DNA of 64,000 bases from Ignavibacteriota bacterium. GTDB lineage: Bacteria; Bacteroidota; Ignavibacteria; Ignavibacteriales; Ignavibacteriaceae. The translations under genes and the position numbers were made by a program. Under the pieces are notes generated by a model. That model worked only from the letters and a program-made list of their open reading frames with translations, did not search any database and had not been told where the DNA came from. Position 1 is the first letter of the stretch, and every line of letters begins with the position of its first letter. Positions 17,787 through 25,475 of the stretch are shown here, one piece after another. Location of the stretch: the NCBI GenBank assembly GCA_013285425.1, contig CP053447.1:1370001-1434000 (forward strand), written 5' to 3'.

Positions 17787-18160
17787 TCGGGGCGGCAGTC
17801 CGCCTATGGCGGAGAACCTGCGACCTTCCCGATCAAATCGGGACGCGATAGCCGATACAACCAATATATTCGAAAATCATTTCCAAGAACAACTTAATTA
17901 AGATACTTCGTCGGGGCGGCAGTCCGCCTATGGCGGAGAACCTGCGACCTTCCCGATCAAATCGGGACGCGATAGCCGATACAACCAATATATTCGAAAA
18001 TCATTTCCAAGAACAACTTAATTAAAAGATACTTCGTCGGGGCGGCAGTCCGCCTGTGGCGGAGAACCTGCGACCTTCCCGATCAAATCGGGACGCGATA
18101 GCCGATACAACCAATATATTCGAAAATCATTTCCAAGAACAACTTAATTAAGATACTTCG
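17787..18160 (-). repeat. Three tandem repeats built from tRNA-Pro pieces plus palindromes
   Basis: Units start at 17787, 17911 and 18037 (124, 126 and 124 bases) and run directly into the intact tRNA-Pro. Read on the minus strand, each unit keeps tRNA-Pro blocks in order: CGGCTATCGCG from the D-arm, AGGTCGCAGGTTC leading into the T-arm, and CTGCCGCCCCGA, the 3' end with the discriminator. The anticodon arm is replaced by the palindrome TCCCGATTTGATCGGGA. A second palindrome, TCCGCCATAGGCGGA, sits in the T-arm. The 5' half of the tRNA is replaced by about 55 bases of AT-rich spacer. Copies are nearly identical, differing by two extra A's in unit 2 and one loop base in unit 3. They cannot fold as a tRNA, but each could form two strong hairpins in the tRNA transcript. 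Confidence 0.85.
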
Positions 18161-18235
18161 TCGGGGCGGCAGGATTCGAACCTGCGACCTCTTGCTCCCA
18201 AAGCAAGCGCGATAGCCGGACTACGCTACGCCCCG
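18161..18235 (-). tRNA. tRNA-Pro (UGG)
   Basis: 75-base cloverleaf on the minus strand. The acceptor stem is CGGGGCG/CGCCCCG with discriminator A. The anticodon stem CTTGC/GCAAG encloses TTTGGGA with anticodon TGG. The T-arm is GCAGGTTCGAATCCTGC. It is the first tRNA of the array and the evident parent of the three downstream repeats. Confidence 0.96.
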
Positions 18236-18620
18236 ATATTAAATTTTAATTTGTTTTCCAGAACCCCAAATAATTTTAAACTTTTTAAAAACTCTGCTAC
18301 CTTTCCGATCAAATCAGGACGCGAAGCCGGACTACAACTCTAAAATATCAAATATCCAATCCAAAAACATAATTTTCAAAAAATAGATTGAAAATATATA
18401 CGATTGATACTTTAAAAACAATTTTTTAGGACTTGGATATTACTTAAATTACAAACAGAAACTTCTAAAAAATTATAATAAGGCTATGTAACATTTTATT
18501 TTTATTCCTAAACAAGATTCTTAAACAATAAGCTTTAAATAACCAAAATGAGCTTCAACATTTTTTAGCTTTTTGAATAAATTTTCAGAAGTATGAAATA
18601 ATTATAATCTACTTTTTTTA
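18236..18620. other. Intergenic region between tRNA array and LolC/E operon
   Basis: 385 AT-rich bases between the divergent tRNA array and the permease operon. Apart from the tRNA-Pro relic at 18294-18335 no gene or strong hairpin was seen. Promoters for both directions should lie here, but no confident consensus was identified. Confidence 0.5.
18294..18335 (-). repeat. Degenerate relic of the tRNA-Pro-derived repeat
   Basis: About 42 bases resemble the middle of the tandem units upstream of the intact tRNA-Pro: CTGCTACCTTTCCGATC, AAATCAGGACGCGAAGCC, GGACTAC on the plus strand. The palindrome is present but mutated (CCGAT...ATCAGG). The relic keeps GGACTAC from the true tRNA D-arm, which the three tandem units have lost, so it may be an older or independent derivative. 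Confidence 0.55.
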
Positions 18621-19835
18621 ATGAAATTCCCGTTATTTATATCAACAAGATATATTTTTTCTAATAAAGATTCACGATTACTAAATCTTATATCTGTAAT
18701 TGCAGTTGCTGGAATCAGTCTGGGAGTTGCAACTCTTATTATTGCTTTAAGTGTACTAAATGGATTTGAAAATACACTAACAAAAAAAATTACAGATTTT
18801 GATTCTCATATTAGAATTTCTTCATTTAACGATGACTTACCAAATTACAAATATAATATTGACAAAATTTCGCAAAGGATTGGAGACCAAGTAGATTTTA
18901 TATCACCCTTTGTGTCTAAGTTGGCAATAATTTCTTCAAAGCACCGCAAAGAAGGAATTAACCTGCAAGGACTAATTGAAAATCAACATATCAAAAGAAT
19001 TAAATCTAACATAATACTTGGGCAATATCCGGAAAACAGTGATACTTCTATTTTACTTGGGAAAACTCTGGCAACAAAACTCCTGGTTAAGCCAGGAGAT
19101 AAAGTAAAACTTTTTGCATTAAAAAATGATAAACTCCCTTCTCCGACCGATTTACCTAATATAAGGGTTTTTATGATATCCGGAATTTATGAAAGCGGTA
19201 TGGCTGAGTTTGATAATATGATCGGGTTTACAAGTTTAAAAGCAGCTCAATCTCTTTTTTCTATGCAAGATAAAATAAATGGACTGGATATAAAACTTAA
19301 ATCAGTTACAAAGATTGACAGTCTATCAACATTAATCAGAAAGGAATTAAAATATCCTTATTATGCCAGAACAATTTTTGAAATCCATAGAAATATTTTT
19401 ACCTGGATTGATCTGCAAAAGAAACCTATCCCTATTGTTTTGGGATTAATAATAATCGTTGCGGTTTTTAATATTATCAGCACGTTATTGATGTTGGTAT
19501 TGGAAAAAACAAAATCCATTGGAATATTAAAATCATTAGGGGCAAAGAGTCGTGAAATTATCAGAATTTTTCTTTATCAAGGGATTTATTTAAGCTTAAT
19601 TGGAATTATTGCTGGTAACATTTTAGCCTGGATTTTAATGAGTATCCAATTAAAGTTTGATATAATTAAAATCCCCTCCAGTGTGTATTTTGTTACAAGA
19701 GTGCCGATTGAAATGGATATAAAATTTTTTGTTCTGATTTCAGTAATAACCTTTATATTATCTTTAATCTCAGCTATTCTTCCAAGTTACTTTACTTCCA
19801 AAACAAATCCTGTTACTGCATTAAGGTTTGAATGA
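18621..19835 (+). CDS. LolC/E-type ABC transporter permease
   Basis: 404-residue inner-membrane permease of the lipoprotein-releasing (LolCDE) family. The first transmembrane segment lies near residues 22-48 (LISVIAVAGISLGVATLIIA). A periplasmic domain of about 200 residues follows, then three C-terminal segments from about residue 270 containing the FtsX/MacB permease core (ILKSLGAKSREIIRIFLYQG). LolCDE extracts lipoproteins from the inner membrane and hands them to LolA. It overlaps the next permease gene by 4 bases (ATGA), and the ATPase follows. Having two distinct permease genes fits a LolC/LolE heterodimer as in proteobacteria. Confidence 0.93.
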   Translation: MKFPLFISTRYIFSNKDSRLLNLISVIAVAGISLGVATLIIALSVLNGFENTLTKKITDFDSHIRISSFNDDLPNYKYNIDKISQRIGDQVDFISPFVSKLAIISSKHRKEGINLQGLIENQHIKRIKSNIILGQYPENSDTSILLGKTLATKLLVKPGDKVKLFALKNDKLPSPTDLPNIRVFMISGIYESGMAEFDNMIGFTSLKAAQSLFSMQDKINGLDIKLKSVTKIDSLSTLIRKELKYPYYARTIFEIHRNIFTWIDLQKKPIPIVLGLIIIVAVFNIISTLLMLVLEKTKSIGILKSLGAKSREIIRIFLYQGIYLSLIGIIAGNILAWILMSIQLKFDIIKIPSSVYFVTRVPIEMDIKFFVLISVITFILSLISAILPSYFTSKTNPVTALRFE

Positions 19836-21067
19836 TGAATTACGAAAGATTTATTGCCAAAAGATATTTGTTTTCAAAGCATAAACTAAATTTCATCACA
19901 ATCATTTCATTGATATCAATTTCCGGTATTACAATCGGAGTAGCGGCACTAATAGTTGTTCTTTCAGTATTTAATGGATTTGGAAGTCTTGTTACAAAAT
20001 ATTTAAGAAACTTTGACCCGGATTTAAGAATAGAATATCAAACTGAAAAAGCATTAAACACTGATGAAGAAATAATTTCAGCTATGAAGCAAATTGATGA
20101 TATCAATTCTTATGCACCATTTGTTAGTGGAAAAGTCCTAGCATATTCAAGTGGAATAACGCAAGTAATTTCGCTTAAAGGTATTGATACATCAGCAATA
20201 AACAAATTATATAATATTAAAAATAGTATTATTTATGGTGATGATAGTTTTTCTGAATCTGACAATTTATCCGGAGCTATAGTTGGGCTAAGATTGGCTG
20301 ATAAACTTCGAACACTGATTGGCGATACAATTACTTTAGTTTCTGCTGAAGGTATAGAAAGAACCATTGCTCAATTTGGCATGCCAAATATGCAGAAATT
20401 TGTGGTTAGCGGAATTTTCAGTTCACAGAATAATGAATATGATGGTAACCTGATGTTTGTTCCATTGGATGACGCTCAATATCTTTTAGGTTATGATAAT
20501 ACTTATCAAGGATATGATATCAAACTCAACAATTTTGATAATTCATTTAAAGTTAAAAAGCAGCTTGAAACTTTGCTTGGCACTGAAAATTATTCAATTA
20601 ACACATGGTATGATTTTCATAAAGAGCTTTATTCGATGATGCAAATTGAAAGATGGGTAGCATATATATTACTTTCGCTTATTATTGCTGTTGCATCTTT
20701 TAACATACTTGGTTCACTTTCAATGTCAGTAATTGAAAAGAAAAGAGATATTGGCATTCTGAGGTCAATGGGCTCCAAAGAAAAATCAATTCTAAATATT
20801 TTTATGTATGAAGGATTGATGATTGGATTAACCGGAACGTTTTTGGGTGTGATTTTAGGCTACTTTATTTGTCATCTTCAACTGCAATACAATATCTATC
20901 CATTAGATCCAACACAATACAAAATTAATTCTCTGCCATTAGAACTTAGAATGACAGATTTTTTCTATATAACCGGAATATCAATTTTTCTAGCGTTGAT
21001 TGCTGCTTATATTCCTGCAAAGCGTGCTGCAAAAGTAGATGCATTACAATCTATTAAATGGGAGTAA
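19832..21067 (+). CDS. LolC/E-type ABC transporter permease (second)
   Basis: 411-residue paralogue of the preceding permease with the same plan. RFIAKRYLFSKHKLNF leads into a first membrane segment with SISGITIGVAALIVVLSVFNGFG. A periplasmic domain follows, then three C-terminal segments around DIGILRSMGSKEKSILNIFM and the closing PAKRAAKVDALQSIKWE. It probably forms the other half of the LolCDE permease pair. Two adjacent ATG codons (19832 and 19835) could start it. Its stop lies 4 bases before the ATPase ATG. Confidence 0.93.
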   Translation: MMNYERFIAKRYLFSKHKLNFITIISLISISGITIGVAALIVVLSVFNGFGSLVTKYLRNFDPDLRIEYQTEKALNTDEEIISAMKQIDDINSYAPFVSGKVLAYSSGITQVISLKGIDTSAINKLYNIKNSIIYGDDSFSESDNLSGAIVGLRLADKLRTLIGDTITLVSAEGIERTIAQFGMPNMQKFVVSGIFSSQNNEYDGNLMFVPLDDAQYLLGYDNTYQGYDIKLNNFDNSFKVKKQLETLLGTENYSINTWYDFHKELYSMMQIERWVAYILLSLIIAVASFNILGSLSMSVIEKKRDIGILRSMGSKEKSILNIFMYEGLMIGLTGTFLGVILGYFICHLQLQYNIYPLDPTQYKINSLPLELRMTDFFYITGISIFLALIAAYIPAKRAAKVDALQSIKWE

Positions 21068-21071
21068 ATCA

Positions 21072-21770
21072 ATGAGTATAATTTTAAGTGCACATAATCT
21101 TAATAAATCATATCACGTAAATAAAGAAAACAAACTAAATGTGCTGAAAGATATTTCCGTTGATATCGAAGAACAAAAAATATCTGTTATAGTTGGTGCT
21201 TCAGGCGCTGGTAAATCTACGTTATTACATTTGCTTGGTGGACTTGATAGACCCGACAGCGGAGATGTTCTTTTTGAAAACAGTAACATTTTTAAATTTA
21301 ACAATGACAAACTCGCAAAGTTCAGAAATGAAAATATGGGATTTGTTTTTCAGTTCCATCATTTATTACCTGAATTCACTGCACTTGAGAATGTTGCCAT
21401 TCCGATGATGATTAACGGTAAAAGAATAAAATCAGCCCTAAAAGAATCACAGAAACTGCTGGATATAGTTGGTCTTAGTCAAAGAGAAAATCATAAACCT
21501 GCTGAACTTTCTGGCGGAGAGCAGCAAAGAGTAGCTGTTGCAAGAGCAATTGCAAATAATCCTAAGATTATTCTTGCTGATGAGCCAACCGGGAATCTTG
21601 ATTCAGTTAATAGCGTTTCAATTCATAAACTATTATTTGAGCTCAGGGACAAATATCAAAAGACTTTTGTCATCGTAACTCATAATCCTGACTTAATGAA
21701 ACTTGCTGATGCAATTTTTGAAATAAAAGATGGGATGATAAAGCAAACTAATAATCAATCGATCAAATAA
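21072..21770 (+). CDS. lolD: LolD-type lipoprotein-releasing ABC ATPase
   Basis: 232-residue ATPase that drives the two permeases just upstream. Walker A GASGAGKST, Q-loop FVFQFHHLLPEF, signature LSGGEQQRVAVARAIA, Walker B IILADEPTGNLD and switch His VTHNPD are all present. NKLNVLKDISVDI and the FHHLLPEF stretch are typical of the LolD/MacB subgroup. The ATG at 21072 is chosen because GGGAG lies about 7 bases upstream and the protein then starts as in the family. An earlier in-frame ATG at 21039 lies inside the permease gene. No terminator is obvious before the convergent pepA. Confidence 0.95.
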   Translation: MSIILSAHNLNKSYHVNKENKLNVLKDISVDIEEQKISVIVGASGAGKSTLLHLLGGLDRPDSGDVLFENSNIFKFNNDKLAKFRNENMGFVFQFHHLLPEFTALENVAIPMMINGKRIKSALKESQKLLDIVGLSQRENHKPAELSGGEQQRVAVARAIANNPKIILADEPTGNLDSVNSVSIHKLLFELRDKYQKTFVIVTHNPDLMKLADAIFEIKDGMIKQTNNQSIK

Positions 21771-21837
21771 TGCCTTATCACTATTAGTTTTAATTGCTTT
21801 ATCAATTAAATTAACTTAAAGATTATTCAATCCTAAT

Positions 21838-23355
21838 TCAAATCTTATTTGATAGATAATCAAATAATAATCTGACCCCAAAGCCAGTCATATATTTTTT
21901 TGTATAACTTTTAGATGAATTATTTATTGCTGGACCAGCTATATCGAGATGAGTCCAGGGAATATCTTTATTAACAAAATGCTCAAGAAATTTAGCAGCT
22001 GTAATTGCTCCAGCCCATCTGGTTGTGCCAAGATTAGCCACATCAGCAACATCACTTTTAATTAATTCATTAAAATCGTCCCACATTGGCAAACGCCAAA
22101 CCCGATCATAAGTTTTCATTCCGCTTTTATAAAACTGTTCAGCCATTTGTTCATCTTTTGTAAACATACCAGCTACAAACTCTCCAAGTGCTACTACACA
22201 AGCTCCTGTTAATGTAGCAAGATCAATAATCTGATCAGGTTTAAGCTGTGAAGCATAATGTAAAGCATCAGCAAGTACTACTCTACCTTCGGCATCTGTA
22301 TCATCAATTTCAACACTTTTTCCGTTTGAAATTTTAACAATATCTCCGGGTCTTATTGACTCTCCAGAGCACATATTTTCTGCTGCAGGAATAATACCGT
22401 ATAAATGAACTTGCAGATTTGATTTTGCAGCAGCACTTAATGTTCCTACAACAACAGCAGCGCCTGACATATCTGCTTTCATTGCGCCCATACCTTTTGA
22501 AGGTTTCAAAGAAATTCCACCGGTATCAAAAGTAATTCCTTTTCCAACCAAAGCGATAGTTTTTACATTTCTTTTTTTATTCTTTTCAGATTTTAGCGAA
22601 GGCTTATATTCCAGAACAATAAATCTCGGTTTGTTGATACTTCCCTGCCCGATTGCAATCAAACCGCCCATCTTTCTTTTTTGAATTTCTTTTTGTCCGA
22701 ATACAGTCACTTTAATTCCAAGTTGACTCAGTTCATTTGATATTCTTTTTGCAAACAGATCCGGTGTAAGATTATTTGCTGGTTCATTTTGCAGATCTCG
22801 TGTAAGATTAACTGAAGAAATTAAATTTTGGGCAGTTTGTAATGCAGATTTAAGCTTAGTTTTATCTTCTGCATAAAAATAAACACTAAGAGATTTATTT
22901 TTTTGTTTTTCTTTTCTATACTTATCGAATGAATAATTACCAAGTAAAATACCTTCTGCCATTGATTGATAATAATATTCTTCATTATCAAAATACTTTT
23001 TTACAGCAGAAAATGATGGAATAAATATGTATAAATTTTCAACTACTTCAGACTGCAGATTGACAATAAACTCTGCTAATTGATTTCTAAAATAATCAGA
23101 ATTTAAAATATCCGGTTTAACTTTATAAAATATTATTGTATCTGGTTTCCCTGAAGGCTTAGTAATTCTTATTTCATTAACATCAGAAGAAAGAAAACTT
23201 TTCTTTTGAAGTTCAGAAAATTTTATGTTAAAAATCTTTTCAAGATTCGGGAGATTCTTTGCAAGTTTATTATCATCAATTAGATATTTAAGAGTAATTG
23301 ATAATGGTTTATATGAAATTTTTTTATCCCCGCCGAAAAGACTTATTTTGTACAT
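21838..23355 (-). CDS. pepA: Leucyl aminopeptidase (M17)
   Basis: 505-residue cytosolic metallo-aminopeptidase of family M17, usually a two-metal hexamer that removes N-terminal residues from peptides. The C-terminal catalytic domain has VGKGITFDTGGISLKPS (metal-binding Lys and Asp), MKADMSGAAVVVGTL and DDTDAEGRVVLADAL (metal-binding Asp and Glu, with the bicarbonate Arg). The DDTDAEGR form replaces the common NTDAEGR, a conservative difference. The first 160 residues or so form the usual variable N-terminal domain. It starts 14 bases after the DHH phosphoesterase gene on the same strand, so the two are probably co-transcribed. Confidence 0.95.
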   Translation of the reverse strand: MYKISLFGGDKKISYKPLSITLKYLIDDNKLAKNLPNLEKIFNIKFSELQKKSFLSSDVNEIRITKPSGKPDTIIFYKVKPDILNSDYFRNQLAEFIVNLQSEVVENLYIFIPSFSAVKKYFDNEEYYYQSMAEGILLGNYSFDKYRKEKQKNKSLSVYFYAEDKTKLKSALQTAQNLISSVNLTRDLQNEPANNLTPDLFAKRISNELSQLGIKVTVFGQKEIQKRKMGGLIAIGQGSINKPRFIVLEYKPSLKSEKNKKRNVKTIALVGKGITFDTGGISLKPSKGMGAMKADMSGAAVVVGTLSAAAKSNLQVHLYGIIPAAENMCSGESIRPGDIVKISNGKSVEIDDTDAEGRVVLADALHYASQLKPDQIIDLATLTGACVVALGEFVAGMFTKDEQMAEQFYKSGMKTYDRVWRLPMWDDFNELIKSDVADVANLGTTRWAGAITAAKFLEHFVNKDIPWTHLDIAGPAINNSSKSYTKKYMTGFGVRLLFDYLSNKI

Positions 23356-23369
23356 ATTTACTACCTTTA

Positions 23370-24353
23370 CTAATTAAGATAACCTTTTGCTTTAGAAAGA
23401 ATTACAGGTATCATCTCCTGCATATTGTCTGTAAAAAACCTAGCACCCGATGCATTAATATGTCCGCCTCCTCCAAACTCCTTTGCCAGAAGATTAACAG
23501 GGATATTTCCTTTTGAACGGATACTAACTTTGAATCCATTTTTAAGTTCAATGAATAAAATTCCAATTACAACATTTTCAACAGAAAGATTATAATTAAC
23601 AAAATTCTCAGTATCACTTTCTAAAGCACCAAGCTCATCAAAATCTTTTTGAGTTATTACCATATATCCTATTCTGCCTTCTGCATCTAACTTGACGGAA
23701 TTTAGTGCTCTGCCTAATAATTTTATTTTACTGAATTTACTTTGATCATAAAGCTGATCATAAATTTCCCAAGGACTAACACCAAGATCGAGTAATTCTG
23801 CTATTATTCTGTGCACTTCAGAAGTTGTTCTCTCAAATCTGAACGAACCAGTATCAGTCATAATTGCAGCATATATCGGATTTGCAATTTGTAAATCAAG
23901 TTCTATAATATTTGTTTGTTTTATGAAATCATAAATAATCTGCCCTGTTGCACAATAATCACTATCAATAAAAAGATGATCAACAAAATCTTCCGGCAGC
24001 TGATGATGATCGATACAGATTTTTAATTTATCAGACTTAGTAAAAGGTTCTTTCATACTTACAACCCGGTCAGAACGGTTAAAATCCAGAGCCACAAGCA
24101 CATCAACATTATTAAACAAATCCTTATGAAGATTTTCATCGTACTTATGAATGATTTTATCTTTATTGAAAAACTCCATATTGTAAGGTGTTGCGCTGTG
24201 ATTGATTATAAAAACTTCTTTCCCAAGTTTCTTCAGCAGATAATAAAATGCTGTTTCAGAGCCAATCGCATCGGCATCCGGATTAACATGTGTTGTTAGT
24301 AAAAATGAATTATTACTAAGAACAATTTCTTTAAGTTTAAAAAAATCTATCAT
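23370..24353 (-). CDS. DHH/DHHA1 phosphoesterase (NrnA-like)
   Basis: 327-residue DHH-family phosphoesterase resembling NrnA, which degrades short oligoribonucleotides and dephosphorylates 3'-phosphoadenosine-5'-phosphate. The N-terminal DHH domain has TTHVNPDADAIGSE, VALDFNRSDR, the CIDHHQLP motif naming the family, and MTDTGSFRFERT. The C-terminal DHHA1 domain carries GGGGHINASGA, which binds the substrate. Length and motif order match NrnA rather than the larger RecJ. The ATG at 24353 follows the KorB terminator, so the gene needs its own promoter or read-through. Confidence 0.92.
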   Translation of the reverse strand: MIDFFKLKEIVLSNNSFLLTTHVNPDADAIGSETAFYYLLKKLGKEVFIINHSATPYNMEFFNKDKIIHKYDENLHKDLFNNVDVLVALDFNRSDRVVSMKEPFTKSDKLKICIDHHQLPEDFVDHLFIDSDYCATGQIIYDFIKQTNIIELDLQIANPIYAAIMTDTGSFRFERTTSEVHRIIAELLDLGVSPWEIYDQLYDQSKFSKIKLLGRALNSVKLDAEGRIGYMVITQKDFDELGALESDTENFVNYNLSVENVVIGILFIELKNGFKVSIRSKGNIPVNLLAKEFGGGGHINASGARFFTDNMQEMIPVILSKAKGYLN

Positions 24354-24356
24354 ATA

Positions 24357-25475
24357 TCATTTAAAAATAAAAGGGCTTGATAAAAATTCAAGCCCAAATA
24401 ATAATTTTAAGTTTAACAATAATTCAAATTTGAAAAGCTCAATTAACTTCCCAGGTATTTCCGCCAAACAAAACTTTTTCCAGGTCACCTTCGCCTTTTC
24501 TCTTCTTATTTCTTCAATCTGTTCTGTAAGTCCCTGTCCATAAGTTGGTTTAAATATTTGTCTGAATACACCAACCGGAGTCGGAAAACCAGGCAAAGTA
24601 GTAAAACTTGATAATATAGTGGCACGCAGAGGAGACTCATCAAACTCGTCGTGAACCAATACATCATTGATTGAATATTTACCGTTTGTTATATCAACGA
24701 CAATTGGTTTTAGTCCATCAAGTTTAATTCCTTTATCTTTATTTTTTCCAAAGACCATAGGCTGATTATGTTCCAACATTAAAACGTTATCGTCCTTTGT
24801 ATCTTTTTCAGTAAGCAGAGAGAACGCTCCGTCGTTAAAGATATTACAGTTCTGATATATTTCCAGAAAAGCTAATCCTTTATGTTTTGCGACTCTTTTA
24901 ATCATTTCCTGTAAGTGTTTTGTATTCCTGTCAATTGAACGAGCAATAAAAGTAGCATCAGCACCTGTTGCGAGCAATGTAGGATTAAACGGATAATCTA
25001 CGCTTCCATATGGAGTAGTTTTAGTAATCTTACCTCTCTCGGAAGTAGGTGAATATTGTCCTTTTGTTAATCCATAAATCTGATTATTGAACAGAAGCAC
25101 TTTCAGATCAATATTTTTTCTGCAGGCATGAATAAAATGATTACCACCGATACTAAGTAAATCACCATCTCCTGTAGCAACCCAAACATCCAATTTAGGA
25201 TTTGCAAGTTTGACTCCTGCTGCTAAAACTGGTGCTCTTCCATGAATTCCGTGGAATCCATAAGTTCCCATATAATATGGAAAGCGGCTGGAACACCCAA
25301 TACCGGAAATCCAAACTATATTTTCTTTTGGTACTTCAATTATTTCAGGAAAAGTTCTCTGTACTTGTGCAAGAATAGAGTAATTACCACATCCGGGACA
25401 CCATCTTACTTCCTGATCCGATGCAAAATCTTTAGCTGTTAACTTTTCTGTATTCATCTCAACTTTACTTTCCAT
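24357..25475 (-). CDS. korB: 2-oxoacid:ferredoxin oxidoreductase, beta subunit (C-terminus frameshifted)
   Basis: Thiamine-pyrophosphate subunit of an anaerobic 2-oxoacid (probably 2-oxoglutarate) ferredoxin oxidoreductase. It pairs with the alpha subunit upstream to make or cleave 2-oxoglutarate with succinyl-CoA. VRWCPGCGNYSILA, WISGIGCSSRFPYYM, VATGDGDLLSIGGNHFIHA (TPP/Mg site) and FNNQIYGLTKGQYSPTS are all diagnostic. The last 45 residues of the frame as written are unlike the family. Adding one G at the GG around 24494-24495 gives the normal ending GDLEKVLFGGNTWEVN with a stop at 24439, for a 345-residue protein. The terminator at 24362-24395 lies inside the spurious extension. The gene overlaps korA by 11 bases. 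Confidence 0.93.
   Translation of the reverse strand: MESKVEMNTEKLTAKDFASDQEVRWCPGCGNYSILAQVQRTFPEIIEVPKENIVWISGIGCSSRFPYYMGTYGFHGIHGRAPVLAAGVKLANPKLDVWVATGDGDLLSIGGNHFIHACRKNIDLKVLLFNNQIYGLTKGQYSPTSERGKITKTTPYGSVDYPFNPTLLATGADATFIARSIDRNTKHLQEMIKRVAKHKGLAFLEIYQNCNIFNDGAFSLLTEKDTKDDNVLMLEHNQPMVFGKNKDKGIKLDGLKPIVVDITNGKYSINDVLVHDEFDESPLRATILSSFTTLPGFPTPVGVFRQIFKPTYGQGLTEQIEEIRREKAKVTWKKFCLAEIPGKLIELFKFELLLNLKLLFGLEFLSSPFIFK
24362..24395 (-). terminator. Terminator after korB
   Basis: On the minus strand, GGGCTTGA and TCAAGCCC form an 8-bp stem with a TAAAAAT-type loop, followed by TTTTATTTTT. It lies 44 bases beyond the position where a frame-corrected korB would stop (24439). It also lies inside the uncorrected frame, which supports the corrected gene end. 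Confidence 0.8.

Noticed and set aside
17787..18160. Possible CRISPR array
   Set aside because: The units are about 125 bases, near-identical over their whole length with no variable spacers, contain tRNA-Pro pieces, and no cas gene is present.
17787..18160. Three additional tRNA-Pro genes
   Set aside because: Each unit lacks the 5' acceptor strand and the true anticodon arm, so no cloverleaf can form.
21789..21810. Hairpin TTTAATTG/CAATTAAA between lolD and pepA as a terminator
   Set aside because: The stem is almost all A-T pairs and there is no clear T-tract on either strand.
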